Assembly: GCA_900540005.1 (NCBI GenBank)
Contig: UQEM01000147.1
Location: forward strand, 1-5,930
DNA from: an uncultured Ruminococcus sp.
GTDB taxonomy: Bacteria; Bacillota; Clostridia; Oscillospirales; Ruminococcaceae
DNA: 5,930 bases
Reading direction: 5' to 3'
The notes beneath the pieces are model-generated. The model was not told the DNA's origin. It worked only from the letters and a program-made list of their open reading frames with translations, and ran no database searches. The position numbers and the translations under genes were made by a program. Below, piece after piece: positions 1-5,879 of this stretch (within the stretch, counting starts at the first letter, position 1; the number at the start of each line of letters is the position of its first letter).

Positions 1-314
1 CAGCCGATGATATTAAATCCCACTACACGATCTGGCTTGCGCACTGGGTGGATAGGACCAACTACAGCGGTGCCTATGCGGTGTGGCAGTACAGCGAAAA
101 GGGCAAGGTGGACGGCATTTCCGGCAATGTTGACCTCGATATCTGCTATAAGGATTTCCCGATCATCATCAAGGGCAAGGGGCTGAACGGCTGGGGCAAG
201 GCGGCGAATCCAACGCCTGTACCTGATCCTGAGCCGACCGCAGACAGCAAGACCGCTACTGTGACCGTGCAGATCGGCAACGAGACCTACAAGGGTACGA
301 TTGTAAAGGCGTGA
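1..314 (+). CDS. GH25-type lysozyme (endolysin), C-terminal part
   Basis: The gene runs in from the left edge. The readable frame begins at base 3 and gives 103 residues before the TGA at 312-314. Seen: WLAHW (visible residues 11-15), then a Tyr-rich stretch leading to WQYS (about 28-31), then GNVDLDICYKDFP. This is the typical end of a glycosyl hydrolase family 25 muramidase, which cleaves the MurNAc-GlcNAc bond of peptidoglycan. The main catalytic Asp/Glu residues lie upstream of the window. After the barrel comes a Pro-rich linker (PTPVPDPEP) and a short tail of alternating hydrophobic residues ending TYKGTIVKA. No LysM, SH3 or choline-binding repeat is visible in this tail. Because it is followed by recombinase genes, a phage endolysin at the end of a late operon is the best reading. 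A cellular GH25 autolysin is possible but less likely here. A GTG at 48 could be mistaken for a start but lies inside the domain. Confidence 0.85.
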   Translation, partial: ADDIKSHYTIWLAHWVDRTNYSGAYAVWQYSEKGKVDGISGNVDLDICYKDFPIIIKGKGLNGWGKAANPTPVPDPEPTADSKTATVTVQIGNETYKGTIVKA

Positions 315-324
315 TTATCTTCTC

Positions 325-356
325 ACGGGCAGAGGATGTTCTCTGCCCGTTCTTTT
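325..356 (+). terminator. Rho-independent terminator after lysozyme gene
   Basis: A perfect 10-bp stem (325-334 with 341-350, ACGGGCAGAG / CTCTGCCCGT) has a 6-nt loop and is followed by TCTTTTC. It begins 10 bases after the lysozyme stop. It should end the lysis transcript and separates it from the recombination module. Confidence 0.85.
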
Positions 357-374
357 CATATGTATCAGCAAGTC

Positions 375-380
375 AGGAGG
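375..380 (+). promoter_or_regulatory. Ribosome binding site for HTH/zinc-finger gene
   Basis: AGGAGG lies 6 bases before the ATG at 387. It fixes that start rather than the in-frame ATG at 336, which sits in the loop of the preceding terminator and has no Shine-Dalgarno site. Confidence 0.85.
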
Positions 381-386
381 TATGCT

Positions 387-779
387 ATGACAGATTTACA
401 GAAAGAAAAGATCACAGAACTGCGGAAAAACGGAGAGTCTATTTCTTCAATTGCAGAAAAGATGAATCTGTCTGTCAATTCGGTGAAATCGTTTTGCAGA
501 AGAAAAGATGTTTCACCTATGAAAGACGGCTGTAAACGATGCGGTCAGCCTCTTGTCAACACACCCGGACACCGGCAGAAAACGTTTTGTTCTGCTTCCT
601 GCCGTCAGAAGTATTGGCGGGAAAACAGCAACCTTATAAAGCATATTTCGTTTGTGTCGCTCATTTGTCCCGCCTGCGGAAAGACTTTCTCCGACTACAA
701 GGGACACCACAGAAAATATTGCTCACACGCTTGCTATATCGGCCATCGCTACGGAGGTGCAGCAAATGGAACAGAATGA
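387..779 (+). CDS. Small helix-turn-helix protein with two Cys4 zinc-finger-like motifs
   Basis: The protein has 130 aa. Residues about 5-39 (EKITELRKNGESIS, then a second helix AEKMNL and a recognition-like helix NSVKSFCRR) look like a helix-turn-helix similar to sigma-70 region 4 or resolvase-type HTH domains. Two similar cysteine modules follow: C49-x2-C52...C68-x3-C72 and C94-x2-C97...C112-x3-C116. Each has a basic, His-containing segment before the second cysteine pair (GHRQKTFC and GHHRKYC). They look like an internal duplication of a zinc-binding finger. From general knowledge, similar small proteins beside clostridial serine recombinases are often auto-annotated as sigma-70 subunits. 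No other sigma-factor region is visible, so that name would be misleading. Inferred role: a DNA-binding regulator or accessory factor of the recombinases. The gene overlaps the next one by 14 bases, so the two are probably co-translated. No promoter is evident between the upstream terminator and this gene. Confidence 0.8.
   Translation: MTDLQKEKITELRKNGESISSIAEKMNLSVNSVKSFCRRKDVSPMKDGCKRCGQPLVNTPGHRQKTFCSASCRQKYWRENSNLIKHISFVSLICPACGKTFSDYKGHHRKYCSHACYIGHRYGGAANGTE
753..759 (+). promoter_or_regulatory. Ribosome binding site inside the end of the HTH gene
   Basis: GGAGGTG lies 6 bases before the ATG at 766, within the last codons of the upstream gene. It supports 766 as the start of the SHOCT-like gene and suggests translational coupling. 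The same frame is open upstream to 652 but has no such site there. Confidence 0.75.
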
Positions 780-939
780 TTTTAAGTATCATGTCACAAT
801 GAGTCTTGTGCGAAAAATGGCGAAACAGGGCTTGCTGACCGCTGATGAATACGCCGTAATTGATACAAAGATGAGGGAGAAATACCGCCCTAAAATCGGC
901 ACAATATTTGTCAAAATACCGTTGACTGAACCGAAATAA
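766..939 (+). CDS. SHOCT-like small protein of recombinase locus
   Basis: The protein has 57 aa. The central segment VRKMAKQGLLTADEYAVIDT (residues 15-34) resembles the SHOCT motif: a short amphipathic helix, a Gly-Leu-[IL]-T turn, an acidic-start second helix and a basic end. A basic KMREKYRPKIG follows, then a short hydrophobic tail. There is no signal peptide or membrane segment. SHOCT domains are short helical motifs often found at protein termini, and their biochemical function is not well established. Small SHOCT-like proteins commonly sit just before serine recombinase genes in clostridial mobile elements (general knowledge). The start at 766 is chosen for its Shine-Dalgarno site and the absence of conserved sequence before it. 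The gene overlaps the HTH gene by 14 bases and ends 44 bases before recombinase 1. An accessory role with the recombinases is inferred from position only. Confidence 0.75.
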   Translation: MEQNDFKYHVTMSLVRKMAKQGLLTADEYAVIDTKMREKYRPKIGTIFVKIPLTEPK

Positions 940-983
940 GGCGGTAATATGGTAGCTGATAAACGAGGAAGGAGGTCTGCTAT

Positions 984-2399
984 ATGGCAGAAAAAGCGCC
1001 CAAAATCACGAAAATTGAGCCTGCTATCGCAAGTCTTCCAATAAGAAAGCGGGTTGCTGCTTATGCCCGTGTTTCGATGGTAACTGACCGCCTGATGCAT
1101 TCCTTGTCTGCGCAGGTCAGCTACTACAGTGATCTGATCCAAAGAAACCCCGAATGGCAATATGCAGGGGTATATGCGGACAGTGCGGTTTCCGGAACAG
1201 GTATTTCCAATCGGCAGGAGTTCAAGCGGCTAATCGCAGATTGTGATAAAGGGCTTATCGACATTGTGCTGGTAAAAAGCATCTCACGCTTCGCAAGAAA
1301 TACTGTAGACCTGCTTGAAACAGTGCGCCATTTGAAGGAAATCGGAATCGAAGTGCGATTTGAAAAAGAGCATATCAGCTCCTTTTCAGACGGCGGAGAA
1401 TTGATGCTTACCCTGCTTGCAAGTTTCGCACAGGAGGAGTCGCGCTCAATTTCCGAAAATTGCAAATGGGGTATCCGGAAACGATATGAAAGCGGACAGC
1501 CGAAAAACTGCATCTGCTACGGTTATCGAGTTGTTGACGGAAAGCTTGAAATCGTGCCGGATGAAGCAGAAATTATCCGGCAGATTTTTGATTGGTATCT
1601 TGCGGGTGATTCCTGCTATATCATCTGCAAGAAGCTGAATGCTTCCGGTGCAAAATCCTATTACGGAAAAAAGTTCACGGAGACAGTACTGAGCTATATT
1701 CTCCGTCAGGAAAAGTATACCGGAAATATGCTCTTGCAAAAGTTTTATACTGAGAGTCATGTGTCGCACAAGGAACGCAGGAACAACGGTGAACTGCCTA
1801 TGTTTTTGATTCATGATTCGCACCCTGCGATTATATCACAGGAAACATTCGATGCGGTACAGCAGGAGATCGCAAGGCGGTATGGTGTTCCCATCGTGAA
1901 CGGCATTGCCGCCAAGGATACCTATATGCATCATCCGAAAGATGGGAAAAAGCCGAAGTCATCATACCCACGCAGAAAAGCATACTGGTCGGATGAACAA
2001 CGTGCAAACCATGCTGAAATCTATAAATCCAGAGAGACCTACAGGCATTTCAGGCATGACCTATCGCTTTTTATCAAATGCGAGACCTGTGGGCAGAATC
2101 TTACTGCGAAAACGAAGCGATATGCAGATGGAACAGTTGAGCTATGGTGGGATTGTTTCAAACACAATAAGGTTGCACCGAATGAAGTAAAGCCCAAGCT
2201 GATACAGGATGCAGCGCTAAAAAAGCAGATTGCTGCCATACTTGAAATACCTGAATTTGATGCGGAAATCATGGAACAGCGGCTGTCGCACATATCGATT
2301 CTCGTAGATAGGCTGACGTTCCATTTTCGTGATGGTCTTACGGTCACACAGCAGTATATCCCAAGCAAGCGGCAATATCGCAGAAAGGCAGAAAAATGA
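984..2399 (+). CDS. Large serine recombinase 1 (intact catalytic site, no C-terminal coiled coil)
   Basis: The protein has 471 aa and starts at an ATG 7 bases after AGGAGGT (970-976). The N-terminal resolvase/invertase catalytic domain (about 21-165) has Y27-A-R29-V-S31, with S31 the expected nucleophile, and KSISRFARN with the expected active-site arginines R102 and R105. It continues through FAQEESRSISEN (148-159). The 'Recombinase' DNA-binding domain follows (about 178-300, starting ICYGYR). A zinc-ribbon-like region then shows C366-x2-C369 and C391/H394. Unlike recombinases 2 and 3, it has no long heptad-rich coiled coil. Instead, about 310-360 forms a basic, aromatic insert before the ribbon, and the C-terminus is short and basic (KRQYRRKAEK). 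The family cuts both strands through a 5'-phosphoserine link and performs site-specific integration or excision. The last codon overlaps the start of recombinase 2, so the two are probably made in matched amounts. Confidence 0.93.
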   Translation: MAEKAPKITKIEPAIASLPIRKRVAAYARVSMVTDRLMHSLSAQVSYYSDLIQRNPEWQYAGVYADSAVSGTGISNRQEFKRLIADCDKGLIDIVLVKSISRFARNTVDLLETVRHLKEIGIEVRFEKEHISSFSDGGELMLTLLASFAQEESRSISENCKWGIRKRYESGQPKNCICYGYRVVDGKLEIVPDEAEIIRQIFDWYLAGDSCYIICKKLNASGAKSYYGKKFTETVLSYILRQEKYTGNMLLQKFYTESHVSHKERRNNGELPMFLIHDSHPAIISQETFDAVQQEIARRYGVPIVNGIAAKDTYMHHPKDGKKPKSSYPRRKAYWSDEQRANHAEIYKSRETYRHFRHDLSLFIKCETCGQNLTAKTKRYADGTVELWWDCFKHNKVAPNEVKPKLIQDAALKKQIAAILEIPEFDAEIMEQRLSHISILVDRLTFHFRDGLTVTQQYIPSKRQYRRKAEK

Positions 2400-3949
2400 G
2401 TACAGTAACAAAAATCCCTGCATCGATCAGCCGATATACCTCTGCGCCGATCAATGCACCGGTGAAAAGGCGTGTGGCTGCCTACGCAAGAGTATCGACT
2501 GACCACGAAGAACAGCTCACATCTTATGAGGCGCAGGTCAGCTACTACACCGACTACATCAAAGAACACGCAGATTGGGAATTCGTTAAGGTCTACGCCG
2601 ATGAAGGTCTGAGTGGCTGCTCAACGGCAAAGAGAGAAGGCTTCAGACAAATGGTCGCAGATGCGCTGGCAGGCCGGTTGGATCTCATCATAACAAAGAG
2701 CGTGTCGAGATTCGCCCGAAATACGGTTGACAGCCTCTCAACGATCCGTGAACTGAAGGAGCATAATGTTGAGTGCTTTTTTGAGAAAGAGAATATCTGG
2801 ACATTTGACGGACGCGGAGAATTGCTCATCAGCATTATGTCGAGTTTAGCGCAGGAGGAGTCACGCTCGATTTCAGAAAACGTGATCTGGGGGCAGCGAA
2901 AGCGCATGGCAGACGGAAAACCGAATGTTCCGTTTGGACGGTTTCTCGGTTATGATAAAGGTCAGGGCGGAAAACTGGTTGTGAATGAAGCCGAGGCGGA
3001 AATCGTGCGTGAAATTTACAGCCTGTTTCTGACCGGACTGACACCGCATACCATTGCGAAGAGACTCACCGAGCGGGGAATTAAAACTCCTGCCGGAAAG
3101 GACAAATGGCACAGCAGCACTGTGAAAAGTATCCTGACAAATGAAAAGTATAAGGGCGATGCACTTCTGCAAAAGACCTACACCTCCGATTTTCTGACGA
3201 AAAAAAAGAAAATCAATCACGGGGAGATCCCGATGTATTATGTGGAGGGCAGTCATGAGGGCATTGTTACCCCTGAGATATTTGAAGCGGTACAGGTTGA
3301 AATGGAGAGACGGCAGTCACAGAAAAGCCGCTATAGTGGCGTGGATATTCTTGCGGCAAAACTGGTCTGCGGCGAATGCGGATGCTTTTACAGTCCGAAA
3401 GTCTGGCATTCGAGTGACCGCTATCGGCGTGTAGTATACCAATGTGGTCATAAGTACAAGGATGCAAAACGCTGCGAAACACCACACCTGACCGCCGATG
3501 AGATCAAGACTGTTTTCATTCAGGCTGTCAACAATATGCTCCAAAACAAAGCAGAGATCATAGCGAACCTTCGGGCGAGCATTGCAGAAATTTCAGATAT
3601 GACTGCACTGATGGCAGAGCACGAACACTTCAAGGAAGAGACTGCAATGCTGGCTGAAATGGTCGAAAACTGTATTCGGGAGAACGCTCGGATCGCACAG
3701 AACCAGCAGGAGTACCAACAGCGATACAATATGCTCGTTGATCGCTACGATGTTGCCAAGAGCAAGTACGAGGAGCTTGACAGGGAAATTACCGCACGGC
3801 AGGCGCGGGTGCAGGCGATGGAGAGCTTTATTGCAAACATTGACAAGCAGAACCCGCTGAACGAATTTGACGAAGACCTCTGGGGGCTGCTTGTGGAGAG
3901 TGTGACTGTGTACAGCAAGGACGACATTCGAGTGAAATTCAAGGATTGA
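2396..3949 (+). CDS. Large serine recombinase 2 (intact, with coiled coil)
   Basis: The protein has 517 aa. Its ATG overlaps the stop of recombinase 1 (ATGA, 2396-2399). Only a weak GAAAGG-like site precedes it, so translational coupling is likely. The catalytic domain (about 25-165) has Y30-A-R32-V-S34 with nucleophile S34, TDHEEQLTSYEAQ, and KSVSRFARN with R105 and R108. The Recombinase domain (about 180-300, starting FGRFLGY) is followed by a zinc ribbon with C325-x2-C328, C350 and C360. A heptad-rich coiled coil covers about 380-485. This is the order seen in phage and transposon large serine integrases, where the coiled coil controls synapsis and direction. All expected active-site residues are present, so it should be functional. 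It is clearly more similar to the third, truncated recombinase than to recombinase 1. A terminator follows 35 bases after the stop. Confidence 0.95.
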   Translation: MSTVTKIPASISRYTSAPINAPVKRRVAAYARVSTDHEEQLTSYEAQVSYYTDYIKEHADWEFVKVYADEGLSGCSTAKREGFRQMVADALAGRLDLIITKSVSRFARNTVDSLSTIRELKEHNVECFFEKENIWTFDGRGELLISIMSSLAQEESRSISENVIWGQRKRMADGKPNVPFGRFLGYDKGQGGKLVVNEAEAEIVREIYSLFLTGLTPHTIAKRLTERGIKTPAGKDKWHSSTVKSILTNEKYKGDALLQKTYTSDFLTKKKKINHGEIPMYYVEGSHEGIVTPEIFEAVQVEMERRQSQKSRYSGVDILAAKLVCGECGCFYSPKVWHSSDRYRRVVYQCGHKYKDAKRCETPHLTADEIKTVFIQAVNNMLQNKAEIIANLRASIAEISDMTALMAEHEHFKEETAMLAEMVENCIRENARIAQNQQEYQQRYNMLVDRYDVAKSKYEELDREITARQARVQAMESFIANIDKQNPLNEFDEDLWGLLVESVTVYSKDDIRVKFKD

Positions 3950-3984
3950 AAATAGAAACATTAAAATCAAAGATGCATCTCTAT

Positions 3985-4021
3985 GGCACTCTGCTATTTC
4001 AGCGGAGTGCCTTCTTTTTTT
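3985..4021 (+). terminator. Rho-independent terminator after recombinase 2
   Basis: A 10-bp stem (3985-3994 with 4002-4011) contains one T-G wobble, has a 7-nt loop and is followed by TTCTTTTTTT (4012-4021). It ends the recombinase 1-2 transcript and cuts the broken third recombinase off from it. A 10-bp palindrome, AGATGCATCT, lies just upstream at 3971-3980. Confidence 0.85.
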
Positions 4022-4062
4022 GTTTGTATGGATGAGCATTGTGCTATACATAGGGCTTTCGT

Positions 4063-5607
4063 TTGTTTATGCACCCCCGATTGCACCCAATGCACCCTCG
4101 ATTGCACCCTCGATTGCACCCTCGATTGCACCCAATGCACCTTTTGGAAATGCCGATTTTACGATGTTTTTGGAAGTGCCTGAAAAGCTATCGTTTGGTG
4201 ATGCACCCTACTGCACCTTCGCCGTCTTTTCTATGCACCCCCGATGCACCCAATTTGATAGCTGACCGACAATCAGAATCAGCTTGTATCTACGGAAGTA
4301 GGAAGATAGACCTTATTGTTACGAAATCAGTATCCCGTTTCGCAAGAAACACTGTGGACAGCCTGACGACCGTCAGAAAGCTGAAAGAAAAAGGCGTGGA
4401 GGTCTACTTCGAGAAAGAGAATATCTACACCCTCGATTCCAAGGGCGAATTGTTCATCACCATAATGAGTTCCTTGGCACAGGAAGAATCACGATCCATT
4501 TCTGAGAATGTAACGTGGGGACAGCGAAAGCGTATGGCGGACGGCAAGGTCACAATGCCTTACGGACGATTCTTAGGATATCGTAAGGGCGAGGACGGAC
4601 TTCCTGAGATCGTACCGGAAGAAGCAGAGATAGTCAGACTGATTTACAAGTCCTTCATGGAAGGACTGTCCTACTACAAAATTGCAAGAATGCTGATGGA
4701 GAGAGAGATTCCAGCCCCTGCCGGCGGTGAGAAGTGGTACACACGAACTGTGGAAAGCATTCTCACGAACGAGAAGTACAAAGGCTCGGCACTGTTGCAG
4801 AAAAAGTTCACTATGGATTTCCTGACGAAAAAGCAGAAGGTCAACGAGGGTGAAGTTCCACAGTATTTCGTTGAACACAGTCATGACGCGATCATTGATC
4901 CGGAAGAGTTTGAATTGGTGCAGGCGGAAATCGAAAGACGAAAAGGGCTCGGCAAGGAATACAGCGGCAGCTCCATTTTCTCAGCGAAAATCGTCTGCTC
5001 CTGCTGTGGAGGGTTCTTCGGCTCGAAAGTGTGGCATAGCACAAGCAAATACCGGAGAATTATCTGGCAGTGCAATCACAAATTTTCCAAGTCTTCCGGA
5101 AACGAAAAGTGTAAAACGCCACATCTTTATGAGGACGAGATAAAAAAGCGGTTCATCGAGGTGTGTAATCGGATAGCAAGCGACAAGGAGGAGTTTCTGA
5201 TTTCCTGTCAGCAGATTGTGGAAATGCTCTCCAACACCGCAACACTGGATAGAAAAATCGAAGCACAGTATATCTACCTGAACGGGCTGGCAGTTTCGAT
5301 GCAGGAGTTCATCAAAGAAAATGCTATGAAACCGCAGGATAAGGACTTCTACAAAAAGAAAATGGCGGAGTACAATTCACAGAAAGCTGAAGCTGAAAAG
5401 GTTCTGCACGACCTTCAGGACAAGAGAGCTGCACGACTATCACGCAAGGAACTGCTCGAAGGGCTTATCCGGACAATGAACAGAGAGGGTATTGTGACCG
5501 ATACCTTTGACGGAAAGCTCTGGCTGCTGTTGGTGGAGAAAGCGACTCTGGGTACATACGGAAAGCTGACCTTCACGCTACGGAACGGCACGGAGATCGA
5601 AGTGTAA
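4063..5607 (+). pseudogene. Third large serine recombinase, catalytic N-terminus lost, fused to repeat region
   Basis: The open frame (514 codons from a TTG at 4063) matches recombinases only from about codon 80 (4300, RKIDLIVTKSVSRFARN). Counting from that ORF start, it keeps the arginines R92 and R95, AQEESRSISENV (139-150), a Recombinase domain starting YGRFLGY (about 167), a zinc ribbon (C312-x2-C315, C337, C350) and a coiled-coil region (about 365-470). The part equal to the first ~93 residues of recombinase 2, including YxRVS with the nucleophilic serine, is absent. In its place are 79 residues translated from the TGCACC repeats and linker, which resemble no domain. No Shine-Dalgarno site precedes any early start, and a terminator lies just upstream. 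It cannot cut DNA by the normal mechanism. It is most likely a decaying paralogue of recombinase 2. A DNA-binding, dominant-negative or structural role is possible if it is expressed. The retained part has no stop or frameshift, so the loss may be recent. Confidence 0.8.
4068..4254. repeat. TGCACC repeat region in front of the truncated recombinase
   Basis: Eleven TGCACC motifs are present, starting at 4070, 4082, 4091, 4103, 4115, 4127, 4136, 4202, 4212, 4234 and 4245. The first seven form a tandem array with spacings of 12, 9, 12, 12, 12 and 9 bases; the core unit is TGCACCCTCGAT. The block 4068-4091 recurs almost exactly at 4232-4254, lacking one T. The array keeps all three forward frames open and reads as Pro-rich in two of them (HPRLHP, IAPSIAP), the third being CTLDCTLD-like. 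The units have no spacers, so this is not a CRISPR array. It may be an iteron-like protein-binding site, a slippage product, or a leftover of a gene carrying a coding repeat. The sequence does not decide between these. Confidence 0.8.
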
Positions 5608-5620
5608 ATACTATATTTAA

Positions 5621-5671
5621 AGGGGCTGTGGAAAGACTCTCATGAGTTATCATCCACAGCCCCTATTTTTG
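5621..5671 (+). terminator. Rho-independent terminator after third recombinase
   Basis: A perfect 12-bp GC-rich stem (5621-5632 with 5653-5664) has a 20-nt loop that contains a small inner ACTC/GAGT stem. It is followed by ATTTTTG. It lies 13 bases after the recombinase stop and closes the recombinase region. Confidence 0.88.
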
Positions 5672-5777
5672 TTATCCATATCTATCACAATTCTGACAAA
5701 TCACACGAACAATTCTCCTAATAGAGTGTTGAAATTTATCAGAACATACGATTTATGTCAAATTAGCATTATCACGC

Positions 5778-5807
5778 TTGACACTGTTAAGGATCTTGTA
5801 TTATAAT
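5778..5807 (+). promoter_or_regulatory. Sigma-A promoter for the right-edge gene
   Basis: TTGACA (5778-5783) and TATAAT (5802-5807) are both perfect consensus boxes with an 18-bp spacer, in AT-rich DNA. Transcription would start near 5814, giving a leader of about 65 bases before the ATG at 5880. An inverted repeat TGTCAA (5756-5761) / TTGACA overlaps the -35 box and could be an operator. Confidence 0.85.
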
Positions 5808-5866
5808 ATATATATGAACTCAGTGTGAATTCGTTTATTTTCACTGGTTTGTTAAAAATAAATATG

Positions 5867-5874
5867 AAGGAGGA
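5867..5874 (+). promoter_or_regulatory. Ribosome binding site of right-edge gene
   Basis: AAGGAGGA lies 5 bases before the ATG at 5880. It is a near-perfect Shine-Dalgarno site that supports the start of the partial gene. Confidence 0.8.
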
Positions 5875-5879
5875 CTCAA

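Noticed and set aside
336..386. Upstream ATG at 336 extending the HTH gene by 17 codons
   Set aside because: It lies inside the terminator hairpin and has no ribosome binding site; the ATG at 387 has AGGAGG at the right distance.
1432..1440. AGGAGG-like internal ribosome binding site in recombinase 1, with a similar one in recombinase 2 near 2852
   Set aside because: It encodes the conserved AQEES motif of the catalytic domain, and no plausible in-frame start or separate gene follows.
2039..2569. Long minus-strand open frame of 176 codons, and similar minus-strand frames across 1124-4051
   Set aside because: These are opposite-strand shadows of the recombinase genes, with Cys/Ser-rich compositions and no start signals or domain resemblance.
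3971..3980. Perfect palindrome AGATGCATCT as a recombinase crossover site
   Set aside because: A 10-bp palindrome is too short and too common to support an att call, and it sits directly before a terminator.
4024..4050. Possible promoter (TTGTAT and TATACA) for the third recombinase
   Set aside because: Both boxes are weak and the spacer is only 15 bases; not enough to support a call.
4070..4254. CRISPR array
   Set aside because: The units are 9-12 bases with no unique spacers of 25-40 bases and no cas gene nearby.
4020..4265. An 81-codon frame starting with a hydrophobic stretch (MSIVLYIGLSFVYA from the ATG at 4032) followed by Ala-Pro repeats, resembling a secreted peptide
   Set aside because: It starts in the terminator T-tract or at an ATG without a Shine-Dalgarno site, and the Pro-rich part is just one frame of the DNA repeat. 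All three forward frames are open there.
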